From NCBI GenBank assembly GCA_965227695.1, contig OZ245760.1, positions 1,116,001 through 1,180,000 on the forward strand: 64,000 nucleotides of DNA, written 5' to 3'. A program made the translations under genes and the position numbers. The notes under the pieces are model-generated. The model was not told the origin of the DNA. It searched no databases and worked only from the letters and a program-made list of their open reading frames with translations. The stretch comes from UBA1858 sp965227695. GTDB taxonomy: Bacteria > Pseudomonadota > Gammaproteobacteria > UBA4575. Below are positions 26,341 to 35,237 of the stretch, one piece after another (the first letter of the stretch is position 1; every line of letters starts with the position of its first letter).

Positions 26341-26748
26341 ATGAACAATACTGCTATCAATGACGAGTGTCGCTTTTGTTTAACCAAGCCGAGTCGTCGA
26401 ATCATGATTAAAGGTGAATATGGTTTCGCAGCCTGGGACCGTCATCCGGCCAGTGAAGGTCATTTTCTGGTGATTCCTTATCGTCATTTTGCCAGCTACT
26501 TCGATATCAACGATCAGGAACGCGAAGAGCTGTGGAGGCTGGTCGAGCAGGGGCGGACTATGTGTGAAGAAAAGTATCATCCGGATGGTTATAACATCGG
26601 CATTAACGTAGGAACGGCTGCAGGCCAGTCCATCCACCATTTGCACATCCACGTTATTCCACGCTATACGGGCGATGTGGAGAACCCCAAAGGCGGCGTG
26701 CGTGGTGTAATTCCACATAACAAGTTGTATGAAATCAAACCCGATTAG
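26341..26748 (+). CDS. HIT-family nucleotide hydrolase/transferase
   Basis: A 135-aa HIT protein with the signature HHLHIHVIPR (His100, His102, His104 as the H-x-H-x-H triad). Members hydrolyse or transfer nucleotidyl groups, such as AMP from AMP-amine or dinucleoside polyphosphates. Cys10 and Cys13 at the N-terminus could bind zinc with later residues. Given the nearby APS reductase, a link with adenylylated sulfur intermediates is conceivable (some HIT proteins act on APS) but not shown. Confidence 0.92.
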   Translation: MNNTAINDECRFCLTKPSRRIMIKGEYGFAAWDRHPASEGHFLVIPYRHFASYFDINDQEREELWRLVEQGRTMCEEKYHPDGYNIGINVGTAAGQSIHHLHIHVIPRYTGDVENPKGGVRGVIPHNKLYEIKPD

Positions 26749-26778
26749 GCACACAGATGATACCCAACAGGTGATAAT

Positions 26779-27672
26779 GTGATTAAAGCTTACTCGCAAC
26801 GCCTGATGCCGCCGTATTCCGGTCAAATGCAAATCGTCGAAACTGAGCGCGCACGTGCGCTGACACTCGACTGCCAAACATGGGAAATTCAGTTTTTACA
26901 TTCGCTTGACCATGACCCGGGATCGCGACACCAGGCACCCAGTGTTAAACGCAGCTATATGCGTGTTGCAACCCTTAAAGATCAGGATCTCCGGCAAAAC
27001 AGGAGTGATGCGTCCAGTGACGAGGAGCAGATTGATGAACGGATGCTGGAACTCACTAACTATCTGCAACATGCAAGCCTGCCATTCCCTGCCGCAGACA
27101 TTCATGAATTCTGGCTGCTTGATGTGCATGACCAGACACCGCTGGCACTTGTTTTTTCCTGCACGGATCAGGCTCAAATGCAGACTTTCCCGGAACGGGC
27201 AGAGTGGACAGCCTTGCCAGCCGCAGTGATGCCGATTGAACGCTCGCAAGAAGAAAAGTCGCGTGAATATGCACCCATTAATTATCAGCTTGAGCGGCGG
27301 GTGGCGGAACGTGCTGGATTTAATCCCAAGGGAAAATGGTTTACCCGCAAGCAGACGGGCGACGAGTCTTTCCCTGCGTTAATGTTGACACAAGACTGGC
27401 AAGATAGTCATAGTGCAGATTTATGTCAGCGCTACCTTAAGCGACAGTCTCCACGTCTGTTAATGCTGCATGGACTGAGTCAGGAAACACGTCGGCAACT
27501 GGAGATTAATGCGCGTCCCTACGCACTCGAAGTGGAAAGATTTCATAAGTTGTATCCGGAAATTGTCGATCAGGCGTTAATAGATACCATCAGGGTAGAA
27601 GCCAAATTACGTAGCGTGACTGAAGATCAGCCGGCAATACATAAGCGCAGAGATGGTATACATTATTTGTGA
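26779..27672 (+). CDS. hypothetical protein
   Basis: A 297-aa soluble protein with no signal peptide and no recognised domain. It has a segment EFWLLDVHDQTPLALVFSC near residue 115 and AGFNPKGKWFTRKQ near residue 180 that look structured. GTG 26779 is preceded by AGGTGA 7 bases upstream. It follows the HIT gene by 30 bases and probably shares its transcript. Function unknown. Confidence 0.75.
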   Translation: MIKAYSQRLMPPYSGQMQIVETERARALTLDCQTWEIQFLHSLDHDPGSRHQAPSVKRSYMRVATLKDQDLRQNRSDASSDEEQIDERMLELTNYLQHASLPFPAADIHEFWLLDVHDQTPLALVFSCTDQAQMQTFPERAEWTALPAAVMPIERSQEEKSREYAPINYQLERRVAERAGFNPKGKWFTRKQTGDESFPALMLTQDWQDSHSADLCQRYLKRQSPRLLMLHGLSQETRRQLEINARPYALEVERFHKLYPEIVDQALIDTIRVEAKLRSVTEDQPAIHKRRDGIHYL

Positions 27673-27778
27673 ACACTGCTAATTAAGACTGAGTGGAATC
27701 GTTGATTGGTGGCACAGAGGTAGGCGGCAAACATGGGGTTGTCTGCTAAGTGTAATAGAATATAAAAGGAGTCAGAGA

Positions 27779-28105
27779 ATGCCACAATACATATTTATAT
27801 ATCTTGGTGGTGAATATCCGGATGACCCGGAACAGGGTAAGCAGCATTTCGAACAATACCAGTCGTGGTTAACCTCACTGGGAGAAGCCGTGGTTAGTCC
27901 CGCCATTCCTTTTAAGGATACACATACTGTGCACCCGAATGGTACGTCACAGCCAGGCACCACAACCCTGATGTCGGGCATGAGCATTCTGAGGTTTGAT
28001 TCTATGAAAGAGGCCTTACAGGCTGCCAAAGACTGTCCGTTTCGTGATATCAACGGGACCCTGGAAGTCTCGGAGATGATCGAAATGAATGAGACGAGAC
28101 ATTAG
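27779..28105 (+). CDS. YCII-related small protein
   Basis: A 108-aa protein with the ferredoxin-like YCII fold: YIFIYLGGEYP at the start, then EQYQSWLTSLGEAVVSPAIP and SILRFDSMKEALQAAKDCPF. Family members are small enzymes or ligand-binding proteins of mostly unknown role. AAAAGGAGTC precedes the ATG at good spacing, suggesting strong translation. Confidence 0.8.
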   Translation: MPQYIFIYLGGEYPDDPEQGKQHFEQYQSWLTSLGEAVVSPAIPFKDTHTVHPNGTSQPGTTTLMSGMSILRFDSMKEALQAAKDCPFRDINGTLEVSEMIEMNETRH

Positions 28106-28142
28106 TTCAGATTCTATTGGTGGTTTATATTCATTCAAGTAA

Positions 28143-28478
28143 ATGACCCGCAAACTTGTTCAAAACCTGTTTTTATACGGTACGCAAACATTTGAGTTAT
28201 CAGCTGATTCAATAAGGGTGACAATTAACAGTCCTTTCATGGGCATCAAGCAACTCGATATTTCGCTGGCGATACTCAATCCAGAGCCGGTAACCTCAAA
28301 TTGTCAGTTGCATTTTCACAGTCGAGTGAGGTGTCGTCCACTTATTACTTTATATCTCAATCAACCTGATAAAAAAGAATTCAGTGCTTTTGTCGAAGCC
28401 ATTCGCAACGGCGCACAAAAAGAATTTGATACATTTGCAGGATTAACTCAAAGCAGTCACCGCTTTTACGGAATGTGA
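28143..28478 (+). CDS. hypothetical protein, paralogue A of a tandem pair
   Basis: A 111-aa protein whose whole length aligns with the first 105 residues of the next gene. Shared blocks are LDISLAILNPEPV / ISVELAVLDPEPV, QLHFHSRV / QLHFVSRV, and FSAFVEAIRNGAQKEF / FNHFVNIIRKEAQQQY. The pattern is beta-rich followed by a helix. No known family recognised. No clear ribosome site precedes ATG 28143. Confidence 0.7.
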   Translation: MTRKLVQNLFLYGTQTFELSADSIRVTINSPFMGIKQLDISLAILNPEPVTSNCQLHFHSRVRCRPLITLYLNQPDKKEFSAFVEAIRNGAQKEFDTFAGLTQSSHRFYGM

Positions 28479-28511
28479 TTGTTTTTTTAATACGTCGAGG
28501 AGTGAGACTGA

Positions 28512-29138
28512 ATGGGCGTGAAGCTGACTCAAAAGCAGTTACTGAGAGGGAGTAGAGAATTTGAAGTTCTGGGTGAGGAGGTTTTGATATGCATAAAGAC
28601 TCCTTTTAAAGAACCGGAGAGAATTTCAGTAGAACTCGCTGTACTCGATCCCGAGCCTGTGATCACGCGCAATCAGCTACATTTTGTCAGCCGGGTTAAC
28701 GGAGAGCCATTATTAACACTGGCGTTATCAAAACCCAGTGTTAATGAATTTAATCACTTCGTAAATATCATCAGGAAAGAAGCGCAACAGCAATACAATA
28801 CCTACTCAGGTATTCAGGTGTCGGTTGCCCCGGCCTTAGGCAATAGTGATGAAGAACCTCCTGAGTTCGATGAAGTTTCACTGGCAGACATCAGTCAAAG
28901 CAAGTCCGTCAATGTCGAAGGTTTGGATAACGCAATCACAATGCTGAAGACCTATGTGAAAAATGAAGAAATTACACCTTTGCTTGTTGCACTCGAATCG
29001 CTGAAACAGGATCCGCAAAACGAGTCAAAACTGGCGCGGGTTGCCAATGAGTTTAATGAACTGGGCTCAACCCAGGGTGCAGTACTCACTTATGCGCCTT
29101 ATTTAAGTATTATGCTGTCCGATGATCCGTTTGGCTGA
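28512..29138 (+). CDS. hypothetical protein, paralogue B with extra domain
   Basis: A 208-aa protein. Residues 1-105 are a diverged copy of the preceding gene product; residues 110-208 add an acidic linker (SDEEPPEFDEVSLAD) and a helical C-terminal domain with ALESLKQDPQNESKLARVA. The pair arose by tandem duplication followed by gain or loss of the second domain. A GAGGAGTGAGAC motif precedes the start. Function unknown. Confidence 0.75.
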   Translation: MGVKLTQKQLLRGSREFEVLGEEVLICIKTPFKEPERISVELAVLDPEPVITRNQLHFVSRVNGEPLLTLALSKPSVNEFNHFVNIIRKEAQQQYNTYSGIQVSVAPALGNSDEEPPEFDEVSLADISQSKSVNVEGLDNAITMLKTYVKNEEITPLLVALESLKQDPQNESKLARVANEFNELGSTQGAVLTYAPYLSIMLSDDPFG

Positions 29139-29170
29139 GGTCTGGCCTGGTTGGAACAATTCACTTTCCA

Positions 29171-30190
29171 TCAATCATTCCTGAATATCCCAAATAATGA
29201 TGACCATGGTTGTTTTTGAGGCACAGTTTTTTGGAAACGTATCCCAATTCTTTCTGTGCGCGTTGTCATCCAGTCCTGTTTATACTGTTCATTTCCAATA
29301 AGAAAATCTATCTCAAAAACCATGTCTATATCGATCACCTGGTGCATGAGAAATTCTGTCACGATGGAGCCTGGAGAATAGGCATTCCATTTTTTGTCGT
29401 GGGCGAGACGAAATATATTTGCTTTTTTATGAGCAACTAGCCAAATCTGTGCAGCAATCGGTTGCTCGTCCACATATAAAACGGCAAGTCTCAGCCATCC
29501 GCGCCGGACGCTGCTTTTGATCAGGCTGGCAATTTCATCATGGTAAACATCATCAGCTTTCCAGCTGGAATGATAGACGTGCCGATAGTGCGCCCAAGCC
29601 TTATCTATATCATCATCAAGGTAAAGCCGAATATGGTAGTCATGTTCTCGCATCAGTTTGCGCCGCTTGCGAGTGAGGGTATTGCGAAGCCTTGCCGGTC
29701 TTGTAGCCATATACTGCTGGAATGACGTCCCATACAGCGAGTGATGCCAGTGATAAAAACGGAAAAACGGAAACTCTTTATAGCCGTACGACTGCAGCAC
29801 TTGTGAAAACTGACTGATTACCGGATCGTCATGATCAACAGGATCGAGGCGCAGTGAATAGACCAGTTCTGACAAGCCAGCGGCCAGACAAGTCAATATA
29901 CTGTGATGCGATGCCTGCTTCGCTGTCAACAGCGTAAAAAATGGGCTGAGCGGGTTGCTGAGTGCGCGATAATAGCCTCTGTCCCCTTGCGTTAATGGCA
30001 GAATCGCGAGGAACTTTTTACTTTCTACAACACATGCAAAACGAATTGTACCGGCTTGACAAAATGCATTGCCTGAGGCCAGCTTTAGCCAGATATAGGA
30101 ATTAAACACAGAATCCTGTTCGCATTCAGCCAACAGACTGTGGGCAGCTGCGGGCAGTTGCTGCCAGTCGCGATATAAAATAAATTTCAT
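29171..30190 (-). CDS. GNAT/FemAB-like acyltransferase
   Basis: A 339-aa soluble protein resembling the CelD/BioF2-like or FemAB-type GNAT family. The C-terminal half has the typical RPARLRNTLTRKRRKLMREH, WAHYRHVYHSSWK, and WLRLAVLYVDEQPIAAQIWL followed by a segment like YSPGSIVTEFLM. Such enzymes act on peptidoglycan, lipids or exopolysaccharide precursors. It is convergent with the upstream hypothetical gene and faces the polysaccharide-related genes beyond 30.6 kb only by proximity. Confidence 0.75.
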   Translation of the reverse strand: MKFILYRDWQQLPAAAHSLLAECEQDSVFNSYIWLKLASGNAFCQAGTIRFACVVESKKFLAILPLTQGDRGYYRALSNPLSPFFTLLTAKQASHHSILTCLAAGLSELVYSLRLDPVDHDDPVISQFSQVLQSYGYKEFPFFRFYHWHHSLYGTSFQQYMATRPARLRNTLTRKRRKLMREHDYHIRLYLDDDIDKAWAHYRHVYHSSWKADDVYHDEIASLIKSSVRRGWLRLAVLYVDEQPIAAQIWLVAHKKANIFRLAHDKKWNAYSPGSIVTEFLMHQVIDIDMVFEIDFLIGNEQYKQDWMTTRTERIGIRFQKTVPQKQPWSSLFGIFRND

Positions 30191-30434
30191 TGTCAGAGCT
30201 GGGTATTATTTGTTGATATACGCTATCTCGCAGACGGTGATTGCATCATTGTATTTTAGGGGGTGGCTGGACAAAGTCTGACTGAATATTTTGCCGGTAA
30301 CTGAAAATGAGGCCAAATGTGTCCCTATAGATATTTTTTTACTCGCTATAAGTAAAATGTGTCAATTATGAAGCCTGATTTGCTACAATCTCGGGGCTAT
30401 ACAAAATCGATACAACTCACGCGGAAGGTAAACT

Positions 30435-30596
30435 ATGAGTGAACAGAAAAACACCAGGCCCAAGGTGCCGGAAGGCGAAGCGCGCTTTGTTAAAACCCGA
30501 CAAATGGAGGCCAATGAAAAAGGTTACGTTGGTTACGAAACCATTTGGGAACCATTCCAGAAAGAGGCAGAATATAAAACACCCAAACAGCCATAG
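30435..30596 (+). CDS. small hydrophilic protein, 53 aa
   Basis: A 53-codon frame with ATG 30435 preceded by GGAAGG at 6 bases. The product (begins MSEQKNTRPKVPEGEARF, contains GYVGYETIWEPFQKEAEYK) is charged and soluble, with no recognised family. It is followed by a GC-rich hairpin (30608-30633). Codon use looks coding, and it stands alone between two convergent or divergent larger genes. Likely a real small protein. Confidence 0.65.
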   Translation: MSEQKNTRPKVPEGEARFVKTRQMEANEKGYVGYETIWEPFQKEAEYKTPKQP

Positions 30597-30607
30597 TTCT
30601 GTTGGCA

Positions 30608-30640
30608 CGGGAGGGCGAAACATTGTCCTCCCGGAGTTTT
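30608..30640 (+). terminator. weak intrinsic terminator
   Basis: CGGGAGG (30608-30614) pairs with CCTCCCG (30627-30633), loop 12 bases, then GAGTTTTA. It lies between the 53-aa gene and the convergent beta-propeller gene and may serve the former. Confidence 0.55.
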
Positions 30641-30646
30641 ATCTCA

Positions 30647-31825
30647 TCACTTCACCAGTCTGACCGCATACACGGGACTAGTGTGGCTCGGGGCAATCAC
30701 CGCGATGCCAAGCTTGTCAATCCACTGAAATTTACTGTATGCACCGTTAATGGCGACTCCCGGATCCTCGCCGGTGGCCTCAATCACTGACCATGTCCAC
30801 TCCCGTGTACGCCAGTCAGATTCCGGCGGCGTTAACAAATACAGGGTTTTGCCGTCGTTCCACGCGATAAAACCACCCAGCCGGTCTGCCCATTCAAAAC
30901 CCAGGCCGGCCCTTTTTTCGATGGCTTTGGCGCCTTTGGTTTTGATTTTTGTGGCTATCCTGGACGGGTTTGATAAGTCAATGACCGCGATCAGGGGCTC
31001 ATATCGAAATATCACTGTGACAAATAAATCTCGCACAGGGTCAATTGCACCCATGGCATCTATATTAATGGCGTCGTCCTCATACTTCCTCCAGAGATCT
31101 CGCTGCGGATCATAGGAAACAAGTAATCTTGGGGCGCGAAACCCGGTTCTGCCCCAGAATAGTTTGCGTTTTTTATCATAGGCTGTTGGACCATGAATCA
31201 AACTTGCTGGCCCAGCACTTTGCATGTTTCCCCAGGTGTTTGTGTCAAAGTCAAAATAGGCTGCTGTCGTGCTGTCACAGCCATTCCCCCTACCGGGTAG
31301 CTTAAATGAAGAGAAATCAAGAGGTGTCAACAGATAAAGTCGATTTTTGTCCGGCTCATAAGTCACCGAATCATAGGTATGTGGCACGACCGGTGAGCCA
31401 TCCCAGAAACGGCAGTTTTCATCGAGCATCATCGTCGCGGCGTCGCCAGGCTCTTGTCCGTCAGTGGGTGAATTACGACGTGACCAGCGTAATGTCTCAA
31501 AGTCAAAGGCATAAATCTCGTTACCGTAGTAAGCATTGTGTCCACCACCGGCATAAACAAGGCTCCCAAAAACACCCAGCTCGCTGGCATAGATACCACC
31601 ATTCCAGGCATCAACTACGGCCACCTGTCCCTCAATGCCTGACCAGGCACAGTTTCTCTGTGGACATGGATCAACGTCCGCGATTGTATTTGATGAGATG
31701 CTTCGCCACTCATTGAGTGGTAAAGACAGGATTTCTTCCGGTATTTGATTTGCATGCAACGGGGTTGAACATAACAACACTGCTTTGAAAAAGATAATGG
31801 CGATGTTCCGTTTAATATTCAGCAT
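30647..31825 (-). CDS. secreted Kelch-like beta-propeller protein
   Basis: A 392-aa exported protein with signal peptide (IAIIFFKAVLLCSTPLHA). The mature part has repeated propeller-blade patterns: GSLVYAGGGHNAYYGNEIY, YDSVTYEPDKNRLYLLTP, FDFDTNTWGNM and GFIAWNDGKTLYLL, reminiscent of Kelch/galactose-oxidase blades. Five or six cysteines near the N-terminal region could form disulfides. The start at 31825 gives a normal signal sequence; an in-frame ATG at 31885 would add 20 residues in front. Neither has a clear ribosome site. Role unknown, possibly carbohydrate binding. Confidence 0.75.
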   Translation of the reverse strand: MLNIKRNIAIIFFKAVLLCSTPLHANQIPEEILSLPLNEWRSISSNTIADVDPCPQRNCAWSGIEGQVAVVDAWNGGIYASELGVFGSLVYAGGGHNAYYGNEIYAFDFETLRWSRRNSPTDGQEPGDAATMMLDENCRFWDGSPVVPHTYDSVTYEPDKNRLYLLTPLDFSSFKLPGRGNGCDSTTAAYFDFDTNTWGNMQSAGPASLIHGPTAYDKKRKLFWGRTGFRAPRLLVSYDPQRDLWRKYEDDAINIDAMGAIDPVRDLFVTVIFRYEPLIAVIDLSNPSRIATKIKTKGAKAIEKRAGLGFEWADRLGGFIAWNDGKTLYLLTPPESDWRTREWTWSVIEATGEDPGVAINGAYSKFQWIDKLGIAVIAPSHTSPVYAVRLVK

Positions 31826-32014
31826 GTTCGGGTGATATTTTGATTTATGCCGGCCAGTTGGCCGTGTCGTGGTGTTGCTTATCATTATTTTATCGACTTT
31901 ATATATAAAATTAGGTGGTGTGCGTCATAAAATTTTCGTTATGCATAATAGTTCATGGAGAAAGCGCCGTTATACTATGTAATATTGTGCTGAAATTAAC
32001 TTCTATGGTCTCTG

Positions 32015-33043
32015 ATGCGCCACTTCATTAAGCAAAGTGTTTTCCATGTCAGTAAATACATGGGCCTGTTTGTCGTCTCTCGCTGGTTATTGCGCAATAA
32101 GCTGCGCGTGCTTTGTTATCATGGATTTACCTTACAGGACGAGCATCTTAATGTGCCTGGATTGTTTATTGAGCCGCATGTTTTTGAAAAAAGAATGGCC
32201 TATCTCAGACGCCAGGGATACCAGGTTATCAGCCTTGAACAGGCTTTCTCGGAGTTAACCCGGGGCATAAAACGCAAAGACCGTGTTGTTATTACCATAG
32301 ATGATGGTTATGTGAGTGTATTACGCAAGGCGGCACCCGTCATGAAAAAATACCAGTTTCCATCTACTTTATATTTGACTTCCTATTTTTTTAACAGGGA
32401 TTGTCCGGTGTTTACCCTGGCAGTTAACTATATGTTCTGGAAAACACCTCTTAAGGTGGCCGATTTTACGCCCCTGGGGTTGCCAGCCCTGAGTGGCCAT
32501 AATCCATGTGAACTTAATGATGAAAACAAAAACAAAATAGCAATTACAATCAAGGAATATGGCCAATCCCTTAAAGGGAACGAAAAGAGAATTGCGATCC
32601 TGGAGTCGCTTGGCGAAATTTTGCAGGTCGATTATCACCAGCTGAATCAGGCCCGACTGTTTAACCTGGTTTCAATGCAAGAGCTGGAAGCACTGAGAGA
32701 GCATGATGTTGACATCCAGTTGCACACTCATCGCCATACATTTCCGGTGGACGAAAAGGTCGCTGCACGAGAAATTGAGGATAACAAGGCAGCAGTGAAT
32801 CCATTGTTACCCACGCCCATGAAACATTTTTGTTATCCAAGTGGCGTATGGTCGCAGCGTCACTGGCCGGTACTGAAAAAACAAAATATTGCCACGGCAA
32901 CAATCTGTCAAACCGGGTTCGTGGATGAAAAATCACCTCACTATGCGTGGCCTCGCATATTGGATAGTTCGCGCGTCACCCAGATAGAGTTTGAGGCTGA
33001 AGTTTCGGGTTTTAACGAGATTTTAAGGAAAATAAGCGCCTGA
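32015..33043 (+). CDS. polysaccharide deacetylase (NodB-fold)
   Basis: A 342-aa carbohydrate esterase family 4 protein. Motif 1 is VVITIDDGYVS with the catalytic and metal Asp pair, motif 2 is LHTHRHTFP with metal histidines, and FCYPSGVW is motif 3. The N-terminus (LFVVSRWLLRNKLRVLCYHG) is weakly hydrophobic, so it may be membrane-associated or cytoplasmic. It would remove N- or O-acetyl groups from cell-surface or exopolysaccharide. No glycan operon adjoins it. Confidence 0.88.
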   Translation: MRHFIKQSVFHVSKYMGLFVVSRWLLRNKLRVLCYHGFTLQDEHLNVPGLFIEPHVFEKRMAYLRRQGYQVISLEQAFSELTRGIKRKDRVVITIDDGYVSVLRKAAPVMKKYQFPSTLYLTSYFFNRDCPVFTLAVNYMFWKTPLKVADFTPLGLPALSGHNPCELNDENKNKIAITIKEYGQSLKGNEKRIAILESLGEILQVDYHQLNQARLFNLVSMQELEALREHDVDIQLHTHRHTFPVDEKVAAREIEDNKAAVNPLLPTPMKHFCYPSGVWSQRHWPVLKKQNIATATICQTGFVDEKSPHYAWPRILDSSRVTQIEFEAEVSGFNEILRKISA

Positions 33044-33169
33044 ATGGGTCATAATGATGTAATACTGAATCGGAATATCGGGATATTAAGGGTAATTTCT
33101 ATTGCCGAATGAGGGTGTGTAAAATATAATTTGATATTTGATGTCGTTGTAGTGAATAAAGGATAGGAT

Positions 33170-33232
33170 ATGAGAGAGGCCCCGTATGGGGCTTTTTTGT
33201 TGCCGAACAGAAAATCCTGCTTCAGCGTGTGA
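33170..33232 (+). CDS. possible leader peptide of the rimP operon
   Basis: A 20-codon frame starts with ATG 33170, with AAAGGA 6 bases upstream, and runs straight through the hairpin and T-run at 33179-33198 (codons read MREAPYGAFLLPNRKS...), ending 19 bases before the rimP GTG. Translation of this frame would melt the terminator. The position at the start of a translation-factor operon fits attenuation control. Sequence-based inference; there is no proof of expression. Confidence 0.4.
   Translation: MREAPYGAFLLPNRKSCFSV
33179..33198 (+). terminator. intrinsic terminator/attenuator ahead of rimP
   Basis: GCCCC and GGGGC pair around GTAT, followed by six T. A plausible -35 (TTGATA, about 33131) and -10 (GAATAA, about 33154) lie just upstream, so transcripts for the rimP operon would meet this hairpin within a few dozen bases. 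In E. coli terminators also stand between metY and rimP, and NusA controls its own operon. Confidence 0.75.
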
Positions 33233-33251
33233 GAATTCGAGGATTGAGAGC

Positions 33252-33713
33252 GTGAAACTAGATTCAGATAGCCTGGCAGCAATGTTAAAACCAGTGGTTG
33301 AAGGGTTAGGTTACCGTCTCTGGGGGATTGAGTTCAGGAGTTCGCAACATCATGCGCTTGTGAAGTTATACATTGACCATGATCAAGGCATCAGCGTGGA
33401 TGACTGCGCAGATGTGAGTCAACAGGTAAGTGCATTACTGGATGTAGAAGATCCCATCAACGTTGGATATACCCTGGAAGTGTCTTCACCTGGAATAGAG
33501 CGTCCGTTGATGGAGCTGGCACACTACAGGGAATATATCGGGCATGACATAAAGCTGAGGCTGAGCTGGGCAATCGAGCAGCGTAAAAATTTCCTCGGGA
33601 CTCTGGTCGGCGTGGGAGATGACAAAATCCGGCTTGAAGTAGACGGGGAGACCTTTGAGTTGCCTGTCAATGCAATTAAACGGGCAAATTTAATTTATAA
33701 AGAAGTAAATTAG
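33252..33713 (+). CDS. rimP: ribosome maturation factor
   Basis: RimP assists 30S subunit assembly (153 aa, normal length). Recognisable are LKPVVEGLGYRLWGIEF, YIDHDQGISVDDCADVSQQV, and the hallmark YTLEVSSPGIERPL. GTG 33252 is the likely start; longer in-frame versions would pass through the upstream terminator region. First gene of rimP-nusA-infB-rbfA-truB-rpsO-pnp. Confidence 0.95.
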   Translation: MKLDSDSLAAMLKPVVEGLGYRLWGIEFRSSQHHALVKLYIDHDQGISVDDCADVSQQVSALLDVEDPINVGYTLEVSSPGIERPLMELAHYREYIGHDIKLRLSWAIEQRKNFLGTLVGVGDDKIRLEVDGETFELPVNAIKRANLIYKEVN

Positions 33714-33726
33714 GAACGCATAGCTT

Positions 33727-35226
33727 ATGAATAAAGAAATTTTAATGGTTGCAGACACTGTTTCCAACGAGAAAGGTGTCGAGAAAGATATTATTTTTCA
33801 GGCGATCGAAGCTGCGTTAGCCACGGCCACACGTAAACGATACAGTGAAGATATTGATGTGCGTGTGAGTATTGACAGGGAATCCGGTGACTACGAGACA
33901 TTTCGACGCTGGCACGTGGTTGATGATGAAGACCCGGAGTTCGAGTCGCCATCCAAGCAGATATTATATAGTTATGCCATTCAGAATCATCCAGAGGTTA
34001 AGGTGGGTGACTATATTGAAGAAAATATAGAGTCTGTAGAGTTTGGACGCATCGCAGCGCATACGGCCAAGCAGGTGATCGTGCAAAAAGTACGTGAGGC
34101 TGAACGCGCACAAATTATTGATGCCTATAAGGACCGCGTTGGAGAGCTGGTCATGGGCGTCGTCAAGCGTGTAGAGCATAGTGGCGCGTATATTGATCTG
34201 GGTGCCAATGCCGAGGGTTTTATCCCGCGAGACCATTTGATACCCCGTGAATCCATACGGCCTGGCGACAGAATACGCGCCTATCTCAAAGATGTGCGAT
34301 CTGAAGTACGCGGTCCACAACTGTTTCTGACCAGAACGGCACCGGAATTTCTTATCGAGTTATTTAAACTGGAAGTTCCAGAAGTCGGTCAGAACGTGAT
34401 TGAAGTACTCGGTGCTGCACGTGATCCCGGGCTGCGTGCAAAAATCGCTGTCCGATCGCTGGATTCTCGTCTCGATCCGGTTGGCGCATGTGTCGGTATG
34501 CGTGGTTCGCGGGTGCAGTCTGTCTCAAACGAACTGGCGGGCGAAAGAATTGATATAATTCTATGGGACGAAAATCCGGCCCAGTTTGTTATCAATGCCA
34601 TGTCACCAGCCGTCACGCTTTCTATTGTGGTTGATGAAGAGTCCAATAGCATGGATATTGCCGTTGAAGAAGACAAGCTTTCCCAGGCGATCGGACGCGG
34701 CGGTCAAAACGTGAAACTGGCCAGTGAATTGACTGGCTGGGAGCTAAATGTGATGACTGAAGGCCAGGCTGAAGAAAAGAATGAAGGCGAGATGAGAGTG
34801 CTGCAACAGCTATTTATGGATCAGCTGGATGTGGATGAGGAGGTAGCTGCCATACTTGTTCAGGAAGGCTTTTCAACGGTAGACGAAATTGCCTACGTTC
34901 CTCCCAAGGAACTGCTTGAAGTCGAAGAGTTTGATGAGCAGATTGTTGAAGAGTTGCGGGGCCGCGCAAGAGATGCTCTGTTAACCCAGGCAATTTCGGG
35001 TGGCACCAGCGATAGTGCCGAGCCTGCTGAAGACTTGCTGGGAATGGAAGGAATGACAAGGGATCTGGCCTACGAGCTGGCGGCAAAGGGCATTGTTACC
35101 ATGGAAGATCTGGCGGAACAGTCCATTGACGATATCGCAGATATCGAAGGACTTAGCGAAGAAACAGCAGGTGAGCTTATAATGCAGGCGCGTGCGCCGT
35201 GGTTTGCTGAAGAAGAGACAAAATAA
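33727..35226 (+). CDS. nusA: transcription termination/antitermination factor NusA
   Basis: NusA (499 aa) binds RNA polymerase and modulates pausing, termination and antitermination. Domain order: N-terminal polymerase-binding domain (1-130), S1 domain (VGELVMGVVKRVEHSGAYID), two KH domains (including VGACVGMRGSRVQSVSNEL and AIGRGGQNVKLASELTGW), and two C-terminal acidic repeats with helix-hairpin-helix character, as in gammaproteobacteria. 13 bases after rimP. Confidence 0.98.
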   Translation: MNKEILMVADTVSNEKGVEKDIIFQAIEAALATATRKRYSEDIDVRVSIDRESGDYETFRRWHVVDDEDPEFESPSKQILYSYAIQNHPEVKVGDYIEENIESVEFGRIAAHTAKQVIVQKVREAERAQIIDAYKDRVGELVMGVVKRVEHSGAYIDLGANAEGFIPRDHLIPRESIRPGDRIRAYLKDVRSEVRGPQLFLTRTAPEFLIELFKLEVPEVGQNVIEVLGAARDPGLRAKIAVRSLDSRLDPVGACVGMRGSRVQSVSNELAGERIDIILWDENPAQFVINAMSPAVTLSIVVDEESNSMDIAVEEDKLSQAIGRGGQNVKLASELTGWELNVMTEGQAEEKNEGEMRVLQQLFMDQLDVDEEVAAILVQEGFSTVDEIAYVPPKELLEVEEFDEQIVEELRGRARDALLTQAISGGTSDSAEPAEDLLGMEGMTRDLAYELAAKGIVTMEDLAEQSIDDIADIEGLSEETAGELIMQARAPWFAEEETK

Positions 35227-35237
35227 TACGAGGTTTC

